The translations under genes were made by a program, and so were the position numbers. A model generated the notes under the pieces. That model did not search any database. It was not told where the DNA came from and was given only the letters and a program-made list of their open reading frames with translations. A stretch of DNA of 64,000 nt from Hysterangium stoloniferum. Taxonomy: Eukaryota; Basidiomycota; Agaricomycetes; Hysterangiales; Hysterangiaceae. Below, one piece after another: positions 33,907 to 45,358 of this stretch (positions are counted from its first letter, which is position 1; every line of letters begins with the position of its first letter). The stretch is taken from positions 186,001 to 250,000 of the forward strand of contig WHVD01000113.1 in NCBI GenBank assembly GCA_015178975.1. Direction: 5' to 3'.

Positions 33907-35524
33907 TCAGAGAGACGACAATGGTCCAGGTTTGAGTGGGTAAGCTGTATGAAAGTCAGTAACAATTTCCATGGCATTACCGAGTTCCGTGGCCAAAATC
34001 CATGAGGTTTCTTCACCAGTGCCCTCGTAACCCGCCCACTTGACTAAGTAAAGCAGTTTACAAGTGCATTGACGCTTGTCAATTTTCAAATCTAAAATTT
34101 GCGAGATTTCAAACTTGGGTTCTCCGTCAATGATGACCGGAGGAGGCGGAGATTGCACACGATCTGGGATAGTGTTAGCAGTACAAGGTTCTAGCATAGA
34201 AACATGAAATACTGGGTGTACCATGCACATGCTATCTGGAAGCCGTAGGGTCCAAAAAACTGAACCTACTTGTGCGATAATTTCAAAAGAACTTAAATAT
34301 TTTTCAGCAAACTTTTTTGATGGACAGGTAGTCCTAAAGAATTGAGCTTTGACATAAACACGGTCGCCAATTTTGAAATTGGGTGGTGGGATCCAGTGTC
34401 TGTCCCCTGAAAGTTGGTATTGCTCTTGGGTGGACTTTATTGCAGTCCGGAGTTCCTCGTGGAGCTTGTGGAGGCCCGTGGTGAACTCTTGAGCACGAGC
34501 AGAGGCAAGATTTCGTTCTGGATGTACTGTAATATTAGGATTATATCCTTTATTTGCAAAGAATGGGGAAACACCAGTAGTGGCCGAGGGTGCATTGTTG
34601 TAAGCAAACTCTGCAAGTGGTAACAAGGATTTCCAATTGTCCTGTTGATAATTGCAATATACGCGGAGGTATTGTTCCAATGTCTGGTTGACGTGTTCGG
34701 TTTGTCCGTCGCCTTCCGGGTGATGTCCAGATGTGAAATGTAATTTCATGTCCAAGGATTTCCTGAGGGATCTAAAGAAGTGAGACACGAACTCTGATCC
34801 TCAATCAGAAGTTACTTGGGATGGAACTCCGTGCTTGGAAAATACGTGGATAATGAAAGGTTCCGCTAACTGCATGGACATAATTGTATCATGTGTAGGG
34901 ATGAATATACCTTGTTTTGAGAATCTGTCAACAACGACTAGAATGGCGGAAAAGCCTTCATAATCCGGTAGGTGTTCAATGAAACCGATAGAGATATAAT
35001 TCCACGGGTGTTCTGGCACTGGGAGTTGTTTCCAAAGGCTGTATGGCTTGTGTTGCTGAGATTTCGAGTGGGGACAAGGAGTGCAAGATTTACAATAGTG
35101 CTTAACGAATCCATGGAGTCCAGGCCAAGTGTATTCTCTTCTTATTAATGATAGAGTTTTGTTGTACCCGAAATGTCCTGAGAGTGGATGATCATGTTTG
35201 TATTGAAGGATCCTGAGGCGGAGGCCGTCGGAGTCCAGTACATAGATCCTATCGTCAAGTCTAATGAAACCATGCTGATTAAGAGACCACCGGGGGTTGG
35301 TCGGGGTCCACGGGATTGTCAAGGTGAGCTTTAGTAATTGGGTCTAGCGGAATTGCTGATAGAATATCTTGATGTAACTTCTTGATATCCATAATGATAA
35401 TTCCATGGGCAATGGGATGAACAAGGAAAGTTGTGCAGACTGATGCAATAAGTTGCTGATTTGTGAAAATAGGTTTCAGGTTGTGCGGGTTTACCGTGGC
35501 ATAATTGTTGCTCCCCTCTTTAGT
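33907..35524 (-). pseudogene. Chromovirus pol C-terminal half: integrase and chromodomain
   Basis: Minus-strand frames carry the end of RNase H, then the HHCC region (HDHPLSGHFGYNKTLSLI then CKSCTPC, about 35060-35210), the integrase core (FIEHLPDYEGFSAILVVVDR near 34910-35000; SD before a TGA at 34801-34803; GHHPEGDGQTEHVNQ near 34685-34735) and a chromodomain (LYLVKWAGYEG near 34010-34050). Relative to the consensus, the TGA falls exactly at the Arg of SDRG. A frameshift lies near 35280-35320. Protease and RT are absent: the element is cut at about 35524, where the HEAT array begins in mid-unit. Confidence 0.88.
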
Positions 35525-37741
35525 TGGACTCTTGAAGGACTCTGACTCTGAGGTTCGATCAAGCACACTCTCGGTTATGGGGAACGTTTCAGAACAAGGT
35601 GCGGTGTGATAATAGGATGGGAATCCAGCTGATATTTGACCACAGCCGAATTTGCCATTGCAGTTGTCATTCCCAACATCATTGCATTGTTGAAGGACTC
35701 TGGCTCTGGGGTTCGATCAAGTGCAGTATCCGTCCTGGGAAATGTTTCAGAGCAAGGTGCGGTATGTGAAAATGGGATGGGATCCAGCTGACATTTGACC
35801 ACAGCCGAATTTCGAGCTCCCATTGTGGCTGCCTTTCCCGAAATTGTTGCGCTGTTGAAGGACAGTGACTCTAGCGTTCGATCAAGCACAGCATCGGTCC
35901 TGGCTAAATTTTCAGCACAAGGTGCGGTGTGATAATGGGAGGGGAATCCAGTTGACCTTTGACCACAGCCGAATTTCGAGCCGTTATTGCGGGTGCCATT
36001 CCTGACATTGTCACACTGCTGAAGGACTCTGCATGGCACGTTCGATCAAGCGCAGTATCAAACCTGGGGAACGTTTTAGAGCAAAGTGCAGTGTGTCGTA
36101 CTGGGATGGGATCCAGCTGACATTTGACCACAGCTGAAAATCAAGCCACCATGGCACGTATTAAGCGTGACATCGTTGCGATGTCGGAGGACTCCAATTC
36201 TAGCGTTCGATCAAGCGTAGCATCGACCCTGGCAAAATTTTCGGAACAAGGTGCTGTGTGGTAATGGGATGGGAATCCAGCTGACTTTTGATCACAGCCG
36301 AATTTCGAGCCGCCATCACGAGTGTCTTTCTCGACATTGTTGCACTGTTGGAAGACACTGAATGGCAGGTTCAATCAAGCGCAGTATCGGTCCTGGGGAA
36401 TGTTTCAGAGCAAGGTGTGGTGTGTGATACTGGGATGGGATGCAGTTGACATTTGACCACAGTCAAACTCCGAGTCGTCATTGCGGGTGTCATTCCTGAC
36501 ATTGTTACACTGTTGAAGCACACTGACTACCGCGTTCAATCAAGTGTAGTATCCGTCCTGGGGAACGTTTCAGGGCAAGGTGCGGTGTGTGATAATAGGA
36601 TGGGAATCCAGTTGACACTTGATCACAGCCGAATTTCGAGCCGCCATTGAGGGTGTCATTCCCGACATTGTTACACTGTTGAAGCACTCCGACTGGAGCG
36701 TTCGATGCAGCGCAGTATCCGTCCTGGGAAACGTTTCAGAACAAGGTGCGGCGTGTGATATTATGATGGGAATCCAGCTGATATTTGACCACAGTCCAAT
36801 TTCGAGCTGCCATTGCACCTGCCATTCCCGACATTGTTGCATTGTGGAAGGACCCTTACTCTTATGTTCGATCAAGCGTATTGTTGGTCCTGGGGAAGGT
36901 TTCAGAGCAAGGTGATGTGTGTGACAATAGGATGGGAATCCAGCTGACATCTGACCACAGCCGAATATCAAGCCGCCATTGCGGGTATCATTCCCGACAT
37001 TGTTGCACTGTTGAAGGAGCTTTACAATGAGGTTCGATCAAGCGCAGCAACGGCCCTACCTAAATTTTCAGCACAAGGTGTGGTGTGTGATAATGGGATG
37101 GGACTCCAGGTGACATTTGATCACAGTCGAATTTCGTGTCGTCATTGCGGGTGTCATTCCTGACATTGTTGCACGATTGAAGCACTCCGACTGGAGCGTT
37201 CGATCAAGCGCAGTATCCGTCCTGGGAAATGTTTCAAAGCAATGTGCAGTCTATGATACTGGGATGGGATCCAGCTGACATTTGACCACAGCCGAATTTC
37301 GAGCTGCCATTGCACCTGCCATTCCCGACATTGTTGCATTGTTGAAGGACTCTATTTCTTCTGTTCCATCAAGCGTACTGTCGGTCCTGGGGAACGTTTT
37401 GGAGAAGGGTGCGGTCTGTGATGATAGGATGGGAATCCAGTTGACATTGACCACAGCTGAATTTCGAGCCGCCATCGCGGGTGTCATTCCCGACATTGTT
37501 GCACTGTTGAAGCACTCTGACTCTGAGGTTCGATCAAACGCAGTCTCGGTCATGGGAAACGTTTCAGAACAAGGTGCGGTGGGATAATAGTATGGGAATT
37601 CAGCTAATATTTGACCCCACAGCCGAAGTTCGAGCTGCCATTGCGGGTGCCATTCCCCCCATTGTTACACTGTTGACGGACTCAGTGTCTGACGTTCGAT
37701 CAAGCGCAGCATCTGCCGTGGTGAAAGGTTCAGAACAAGGT
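35525..37741 (+). CDS. HEAT-repeat exon array, block 1 (units 0-13), 5'-truncated
   Basis: Fourteen tandem units, each a 117-nt exon (39 codons, phase 1 at both ends) plus an intron of about 45-49 nt. Checked examples: exon 36629-36745, intron 36746-36794, exon 36795-36911. The spliced repeat reads AEFRAAIAGVIPDIVALLKH, then a variable loop (SDWS, SDSE, SGSG, TDYR, LYNE) and VRSSAVSVLGNVSEQ, a canonical two-helix HEAT repeat. Introns start GTGCGGTGTG, contain CTGAC or CTGAT and end TTTGACCACAG. Unit 1 (35646) has a 6-nt in-frame deletion. Unit 0 is cut at its left edge by the chromovirus. I see no in-frame stop in this block. HEAT solenoids bind proteins or nucleic acid; the N-terminal effector, if any, is lost. 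Confidence 0.8.
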
Positions 37742-38278
37742 GAGCCGATAAGTCTTATTGAAGGATTTGTCTTGAGTCTCCACAGGGGAGTTTCTCCCCC
37801 TCGTCAGGACTAACATACGTGCAGCTGTAGGAGTGTCGGACAAAGCGCAACCAACTCTGCTGGAGTTACTTTCAATCCCACTTCAAAGCATTCTCATTCC
37901 CTCTTCTTTTCCATCTTATTCTGATCGATATGGCGATAATCTACCACATGTGCCCGATATACGAGACCTCTCTGGATTGTCTACCCATCGTCTGTCGTCA
38001 ACTATGGATCTCTTGCTTGGTACAGATAGTATTTCGCGTCACGAAGACATCAAGATCATTCAATGCATAACAATTACATGTATGTGGGGACAGGTCATAT
38101 ATTATTTATTGAATAATTTCCATACCACTTTAAAGCCCGGAAGTTTTTCCTTCCCTTATCCAAATTCGACCTCAATCTGAGACGAGGAAAGGTGGCTCTG
38201 GGACCGCTGGTCACTGCTTTGTATATTTTTGGTTCGTACACCAATCCTCATAAATTCCCATGATTCATAGACTTGCAG
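37742..38278 (+). CDS. Non-repeat linker between HEAT blocks
   Basis: After unit 13 the donor is GTGAGC and the next acceptor is probably GTGCAG near 37824. The following exon reads KAQPTLLELLSIPLQSILI and LSTHRLSSTMDLLLGTDS (about 37828-38083), ending at a GTATGTG donor. 38084-38278 looks like an intron or spacer ending in GACTTGCAG. This may be the original C-terminal part of one HEAT gene before a second array begins, or a non-repeat insert within one gene. Family not recognised. Confidence 0.5.
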
Positions 38279-40728
38279 ACGCATTTGAAACCGCCATTAC
38301 ACGCGCTATTCACGACATTTGTTACACTGTTCGAGGACACTGACTGGAGCGTTCGATTAAGCGCAGTATCGGCCCTGGGGACCGTTTCAGAGTGAGGTGC
38401 GCTGTGTAATAATGGGATGTGAATCCAGATATCATTTCGCCAGAGCAGAATTTCGAGGCACCATTGCGGCTGTCATTCCCGCCATTGTTACACTGTTGAA
38501 GGAATCTGAATGGAGTGTTCGATCAAGCGCAGTATCGGTCCTGAGGAACGTTTTAAAGCAGGGTACGGTGTGTGATACTGGGAGGGGAATCCAGCTGAAA
38601 TTTGACCACAGCCGAATTTCGAGCCGCCATTGCGGGTGTCATTCCCGACATTGTTGCACTGTTGAAGCACTATAACTGGCAGGTTTGATCAGGCGCAGTC
38701 TCAGTCCTGGGAAACGTTTCAGAGAAAGGTGCGGTGTGATAATGGGATGGGAAACCAGCTGACATTTGACCACAGCCGAATTTCGAGCTACCATTGTGGC
38801 TGCCTTGCCCGGAATTGTTGCGCTGTTGAAGGACAGTGACTTTAGCGTTTAATCAAGTACAGCATCGGTCCTGGCTAAATTTTCAGCACAAGGTGCGGTG
38901 TGATAATGGGATGGGAATTCAGTTGACCTTTGACCACAGCTGAATTTCGAGCCGCCATTGCGGTTGTCATTCCTGACATTGTTGCACTGTTGAAGCACTC
39001 TAACTGAGGCGTTCGATCAATAACAGTATCTGTCCTGGAAAACGTTTCAGAGCAAAGTGCGGTGTGTGATACTGGGATGGGAATCCAGCTGACATTTGAC
39101 CACAGCCGAATTTCGAGCCGCCTTTGCGCCTGCTATTCCCGACATTGTTGCACTGTTGAAGTACTCTGACTCTGAGGTTCGATTGTACGCAGTATCGGTC
39201 CTGGGGAACGTTTCAGACCAAGGTGCGGTGTGTGATAATAGGATGGGAATGCAGCTGACATTTGACGACAGCCGAATTTCGAGCCGCAATTGCGGGTGTC
39301 TTTCCCGACATTTTTGCACTGTTGAAGCACTCTGACTGGAGCGTTCGATCAAGCGCGGTATCGGCCTTAGGGAACGTTTCAAAACATGGTGCGGTGTGTG
39401 ATAATAGGATGGGAATCCAACTGACATTTGACCACAGCTAAATTTCGAGCCCCAATTGCGCTTGCCATTCCCGACATCGTTGCATTGTTGAAGGACTCTT
39501 CCGTTCGATCAAGTGCAGTATTGGTCCTTTTCAAGGTTTCACAGCAGAGTGCGGTTTGTGATAATGGGATGGGAATCCAGTTGACATTTGATCACAGCCG
39601 AATTTCGAGCCGCCATTGCGGGTGTCATTCCTGACATTGTTGTACTATTGAAGCACTCCGACTGGAGCGTTCGATCAAGTGTAGTATTCGTCCTGGGGAA
39701 CGTTTCAGGGCAAGGTGTGGTGTGTGATAATGGGATGGGAATCCAGTTGACACTTAATCACAGCCGAATTTCGAGCCGCCATGGCGGGTGCCATTCCCGA
39801 CATTGTTGCACTGTTGAAGTACCCCGACTCTGAGGTTCCATCAAGCGCAGTATCCGTCCTGGGGAACGTTTCAGAACAAGGTGCGGTGTGATAATAGGAT
39901 GGGCAATCCAGCTGATATTTGACCACAGCCGAGTTTCGAGCCCCCATTGCGGCTGTCATTCCCGACATCGTTGCATTGTTGAAGGACTCTGAATTTGAGG
40001 TTCGATCAAGCGCAGTCTCGGTCATGGGGAACGTTTCAGAACAAGGTGCGGTGGGGTAATAGGATGGGAATCCAGCTGATATTTGACCACAGCCGAATTT
40101 CGAGCTGCCATTGCGGCTGTCATTCTCGACATCGTTGCATTGTTGAAGGACTCTGGCTCTGGGGTTCGATCAAGCGCAGTATCCGTCCTGGGTTATGTTT
40201 CAGAGCAAGGTGCGGTCCGTGATACTCGGAGGAGATCCAGCTGACATTTGACCACAGCCGAATTCCGAGCCGCCATTGCAGCTGTCATTCCCGACATCGT
40301 TGTATTGTTGAAGGACTCTGAAGGGCGCGTTCCATCAAGCGCAATATCGGTCCCGGGGAACGTTTCAGAGCAGGGTGCAGTATGGTAATAATATAGGAAT
40401 CGAGCTGACGTTTGACCTCAGCCGAATTTCAAACTGTCATTGCGCTTGCCATTCCTGACATTGTTCACTGTTAAAGCACTCTGACTATGAGGTTCGATCA
40501 AGCGCAGCATCAGCCCTGGCGAAATTTTCAGAAAAAGGTGTGCGGTGTATGATAATGGGATGGGTATCTACCTGACATTTGACTGTAGCGGAATTCCGGG
40601 CCGCCATCGCGGGTGTCATTCACAACATTGTCGCACTCTTGGAAAACATATCTCCACAAACTCAAACCCTAGTTGTAAACCTGCTCGTTAAGCTAGCAGC
40701 TCATGGTGTGTGCCTTGACATGCAAGTC
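38279..40728 (+). pseudogene. HEAT-repeat exon array, block 2 (units 14-28)
   Basis: Fifteen more units of the same exon-intron design (checked example: exon 39598-39714, 117 nt). Several are damaged: unit 14 has an inserted T and a TGA, unit 16 (about 38611) has CGA changed to TGA, unit 17 (about 38776) to TAA, unit 18 (about 38940) has TGG changed to TGA, and unit 21 (about 39438) has a 6-nt in-frame deletion. The last unit starts near 40590 and runs without intron into a terminal segment (ENISPQTQTLVVNLLVKLAA) and a TAG near 40726, the natural end. Because every exon is phase 1-1, skipping a damaged exon would keep the frame. Confidence 0.75.
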
Positions 40729-40789
40729 GGGCCATAGACTATGAGTCATCTTAAGATTCTGTGTATTAACTGATGGAAAGGTCAGTATA

Positions 40790-41215
40790 TAGGGAGCTCA
40801 CACAGATGTGATTCCTGAGATTCTTAGGGTAGATACATAGGATGCAATATGCAGATTATAGCAGTATTCACACAGAGGTGATTCTTAAGATTCTGGGTGT
40901 ACATACACAAACCATGATATACAGACTATATGGGTACCCACACTGAGGTGATTCTTAAGATTCCTGGGGTAAATACCTCCTACATGCTATGCAGAAAATG
41001 GATGTACTCACACAGAAGTGATTCTTGAGATTTTTAGTGTAGATACATACACAGCAAGTGATATACAGATTATAAGATAATTCACAAAGGTATGTAATTC
41101 TTGAGATTCTTAATGTACATACACAGAACATGATATACAGATTATATGGGTGTCTACACTGAGGTGATTCTCAAGATTCCTAGGATGAATCAAATACAGC
41201 TGATCTGGAGATATT
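40790..41215. repeat. Tandem repeat, ~72-bp unit, about six copies
   Basis: GTGATTCTTRAGATTCYT recurs at about 40808, 40880, 40950, 41019, 41093 and 41164. Each is followed by GTACATACAC-type and ATATACAGATTATA-type text. Units are 69-74 bp with about 20% divergence. It lies between the HEAT gene stop and the helicase fragment. Confidence 0.8.
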
Positions 41216-41248
41216 TAAGCAAATACATAGAGTAAAGCCTTATGGGAA

Positions 41249-42700
41249 TTAGGGGATTGGGGGGATTGGGGGGATTGCCTCACATGTGAAACATGACTGC
41301 ATTGGAACTTCATGCCAAATAATCAGTCGGACATTCTTCATAAGCTCTGCTTTTTCTGAACCCTTTTTGATATGATATAGAGCATCCTTTTCACAGGGAA
41401 CAGGGATTGAAAATGTACTGTGAGAAGTGCAACCACCCTTGAGAATCATTGATGCAATTCCAGAAGATGCCACACAAAGCACAATGTAGCCCTTGGCCCT
41501 ACATGCATGTGCCAAAGTATTCCATACAAAGGACTTGCCAGTGCCACCTGGACCATTCACAAAAAACAATTTGCCCTGCTGCTGCTCATCCACTGCCTTC
41601 ATGATAGTCTCAAAGGCAGCTTGTTGTTCAGGATTGCACTTTTCAAGATTGGCTTGGGCACTGGCTGTTAAGAACTGAAAACTGACTAATGTCGGTGGCC
41701 GACAGGGACCGATCAGAAGGACTTGGCTTCAGCTTATGTGCTGTGCCCTCGCAAATATCTGTAGGGTGTCCTTAGATTTCGGGCGGGCGAAGACTAATCC
41801 TAAAGAGCTCTTTTCGGCGAGATACCGATCAGAACTGAAGGACAAGTCGAGCATCGGGCCAAGGGGTCGGGGCCAGGAGTGGGCGAGCGCACACGGAGGT
41901 GGATGGGGGGATTCTTAGTGTGAGACTATTACAGGCGTATGAGGGTGTTCTGAGTTGTTATTCTGATTGCCTAGTAACTACAACTACAGCGGGTTCATAT
42001 ACAAGTAACAGGCGTCTAGAAAATACTAATGGGGAGAAGGGCGGAAAAACGGCATTAACAATAAGCTTGACTAGGAACGGGAAGTTTATGATTAGTTCGG
42101 AGGCTGATGATAACCGAGAGCGTAATTACGATAAAAGGAAATAGTTCAAGGACTACAAATATAGATAGACATATGTGAAACATAAGGTTGAACGGATCAA
42201 CATAATAAAAGGGACGTATCAAAAGTTTGACCAGACAATACGAGTTATTTTGACGTGGGCGTAAATGGAGTTTGATCTTCATGAAAACATATGTCAGCTT
42301 CGGGGCCGATGGTTTCCGAGATGGTGACTTGAACCATTGATAAGTGGCGATAGCCTCGGGGCCGATAGGGTTGCGACACGGTCGTAACACTGGCAAGCTC
42401 ATGTTCCACATTATAATTCTTTTGCTCGTTAATGAGACGGTTGCCAACAATCCTATCCCAATTATCAGTGCAGTTTGGCATGGTTGGATAGTGTGAGAGG
42501 GACTTTCCAGAATAGCTTAGGATCCTATCAATTTCATAGAGACCAAAGTGGGCAATGAGGTCGGTATGCGGCATTGCATAATCAGGAAAGCAGACACTAA
42601 CTTGGCGTCGTTTGGAATACCACTGGGTTGCCGAATCCAAGTGGAATCTGATCATTGATGAGGGACTATCATACAGTATATAATATAGGGTCACATACGA
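41249..42700 (-). pseudogene. Helitron-type PIF1 helicase fragment split by a solo LTR
   Basis: Reading right to left, 42700-42395 gives a Helitron ORF segment (YPTMPNCTDNWDRIVGNRL, NEQKNYNVEHELAS). After the LTR the frame resumes with NPEQQAAFETIMKAVDEQ, the Walker A box NGPGGTGKSFVWNTL, LCVASSGIASMIL and LIIWHEVPMQ (normally WDEVPM, so the Walker B Asp is His here). Both sides join at the CTGGC target site. The C-terminal helicase motifs are lost at about 41290. The Rep domain is absent, so it is a helicase-only remnant. Confidence 0.82.
41666..42389 (+). mobile_element. Solo LTR (family A), 724 bp, TSD CTGGC
   Basis: It starts TGTTAAGAACTGAAAAC and ends CGGTCGTAACA, flanked by CTGGC at 41661-41665 and 42390-42394. 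Its termini are the same as those of the gypsy LTR at 697-1626 read in reverse. It lacks the CTCTCAGTCTCCGA minisatellite and carries the conserved LTR block at about 41718-41750. CpG-rich, so young. Confidence 0.9.
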
Positions 42701-42744
42701 TGGTGAACCATTGTGTAAATATCGCAGAGTTCTCGTTGAGACGC

Positions 42745-44961
42745 GTCAAGAGCATCTAAGTATCCCATCATTAGTGGACCATAACCAGACAGGAAAAGCG
42801 AATAGACTAACAGTAGCAATTGCCGGACATATACCAAATACCATGTCCATGATCCTGTACTTCCCTGTAGTTGACATAATCCAGCTATAGACGTACTCTC
42901 AGCCTTAAAATTTGCAGCACAGATTGTACCACATACCCGGCAAATAATGATCCCGTGGACATTGCCATACTGTTCGGAAGCAAGTGGGCACCTACAACCC
43001 GTTCAGTATAGCAACAGCAGGAATATGCATAGCAAACATACCGGCGGTCGACGCGGACGTCAACATAACCGTCTCAAAGAACATAGGGAAGAAATACATG
43101 ACAGCGAAGTTACATATTGAGACCTTCCCATGTCCATGTCACATTTAACCAAAAAGTTCACAAACAGGACTCACAAGTAAGTTACTTATTCCAATCAAGA
43201 CCGGAACCCTCTGCCTCAACAAAAAGGGAGCAAGAACGGGCTCAGGCGCAATAAGTAACTCCACAAGGATGAATGCAATGAAAGTGGCGATCCAAATTAT
43301 TATGGAGACAATGACAGCAGGAGAGTTGAATGGGAGATCATCGTTGTATTTATAGCTGAGGAAGAAGAGGAGTGAGCCGACCTGTATGGCGTATTAGTAA
43401 AGAGAATTCAAAACAAAATGAAGAGAATGCGGACGGAGAGAAAAAGCGTGAGACTGCCGTCGTAGTCAATCCGCTTGAGGACATCTTTGGTGCTCTTTCC
43501 TCTTCCCTGAAGATATCGTAAGTGGTTAAAGCATGCTGAAGGGATCGTACCACGTACCGGGGTAACATAGTGAAGGTTGTAGCCCGTTAAAGCAAATGAA
43601 GCGGCAAAAATAGGAATTTGGATTAAAAATGCCCAGCGCCATCCGAGTCTATCCCCTCCTGTCAACTCGATTTTATAGCAAAAACTATCCAGGAGATATA
43701 CCGGTCGCTAATCCATCCACCAAGGGGACCGCCGAATCCCATACCAGCCTGAACGCCATATTAGCACTTAGAGTCTATAGTGGACTAAGCACTTACACCA
43801 CTGAAAATACTCGCAATACCTTGCGCAAGACCCCGATCTCGCATGCTAAACATATCGCTCGTAATAATCGATGCAGTTGACATTATCCCTCCGCCACCTA
43901 TGCCACTCAACTTCCTAAGGCGTGAGGAATTAACCGAATCAATTACAAGTCATATACGCTCACAAACCGCTCTGCGATGAGCATCTCCAGGCTGTTAGAC
44001 AATCCACGGCATAATATACCGAGTCCAGCGAAGAACACGGCTGTTTGGTTAGTTCCACGGCGGCCCATGACATTCGAGAGACGGCCATAAAGCGGTGTAA
44101 ATGTACACGTTGCGAGAAGATATCTACGTGAATTGAAGTCATGTCAACATGCTGACGGATGAAAAGGAAATATGTACGATGTTCCGAGCCAACTGGCTTG
44201 GTTTGATTGATTGTATTCAGAAGAGATTGAGGAGATCACTGTGGGGATATAGTCAGCGCATCGTAAATGTCAAAGAACTAGATATGATACTTGAGTGTCG
44301 CGACTAGTGTGGCTGCCGGAAAAAAATTTAAGAACAATCGGAAGGCTATCAAATCATACCCCACGACTAGAAAATAACACAGAAAGTATAGAAGAACGAT
44401 TGCAGCTCCTTCCCATGCTTTTCATCTAGAAAATCAGTGCCAATCTTTCGTGTGCCATGGTACATAGTCGCAGTCTGACCAGGAGGCCTGGCATGTTTCG
44501 GCTTATTGTGTGACTGATATACTTTGACGGTATAACGAGTCCATGCAATTCTCTGCTTTGCAGACTGACATACCAGAATAGGAAAACCGAAAAATTCCGC
44601 CTCCATTTCCATGAGGAAAACCCTACTGGGAAGTAGCGTGTTTTTACATGTCCCGCATGAAGCTTCCACACTACACAAAGTAAACCAATATAGATCGCAA
44701 ACTTACTATTCAAAGTCTTAAACATTAGTAGTCATGCATTCATCTCAGCCGAACTTGCGTGTAACGAAAAAAACAGGAACAATTGACGTACAGAAAGAAA
44801 TGTAGCCATCCATACTCCAACCAAAATCCAACGCCGATTGGCAGCTGAAATCTCCATCGGCCCTAGTCGAGTCGCAGGGACTTTATCGACATTTGAGGTA
44901 ACAGTACCATTAGGGTGGTCGGGATTCTCTCTGAGAAGTGGGGTGTGTTCATTGGCAGACA
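42745..44961 (-). pseudogene. MFS transporter (DHA2, vacuolar amino-acid type), 3'-truncated
   Basis: The ATG is at 44959-44961. The N-terminus reads HTPLLRENPDHPNG (the acidic di-leucine style tail of vacuolar Vba-type permeases) into a first TM segment. Later exons give SSISSEYNQSNQASWLGTS, YLLATCTFTPLYGRLSNV, GRRG, GGGGIMSTASIITSDMFSMR (motif C region, about 43850-43910), AGMGFGGPLGGWISDR and FGWRWAFLIQIPIF, then further TM segments (VGSLLFFLSYKYN; NFAVMYFFPMFFE) to about 42750. Short GT-AG introns join these in phase for the most part. The region between 44330 and 44773 is an unusually long or damaged intron. The last TM helices are missing where the Helitron remnant begins. Likely non-functional. 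Confidence 0.7.
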
Positions 44962-44974
44962 TGACTCTGTGTGT

Positions 44975-45020
44975 AGACACTGATAGACACACAGACACAG
45001 ACAGACACAGACGAGGTTGC
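44975..45020. repeat. (ACAGAC)n-like simple repeat
   Basis: A short CACAGACACAGACAGACACAG tract lies just upstream of the MFS start codon, in its 5' leader or promoter. Confidence 0.7.
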
Positions 45021-45358
45021 GTCTGGGACAATGAGGTAACGGTTCAGAGGAGAAGGGTCTAAATAAATGTCTTTTGTGATGGCTGTAGTGCATTCCGACA
45101 GAATCCTGATCGTTCGTGCCGAGCGCAAAAAAATGCGGCCGAGCTACATGACGTTATGAAACCGGCTTCGGGACCAAGCACTTCCGATGCCGATATCGGC
45201 ACTGTCTACGTGAAATAAATTTTACGATGATGCCAGCTTTGGCCTAGAAGCAGTTCAAGATGTAACAGGTTCCATAAACCGACATCGAAGCTGTCCAAGA
45301 AACATTTTTTTCGACATTCTAGAACTTAAATGTTACATAGTAGATTTATATCAGAACC

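Noticed and set aside
35560-40500. GGTTCGATCAA phrases in each HEAT unit resembling tRNA B boxes
   Set aside because: They encode the conserved VRSS residues in frame; there is no A box or cloverleaf around them.
35525-40728. CRISPR-like array (regular ~49-nt repeats with ~117-nt spacers)
   Set aside because: Both parts repeat: the 117-nt segments are homologous HEAT exons and the 49-nt segments are introns with splice signals.
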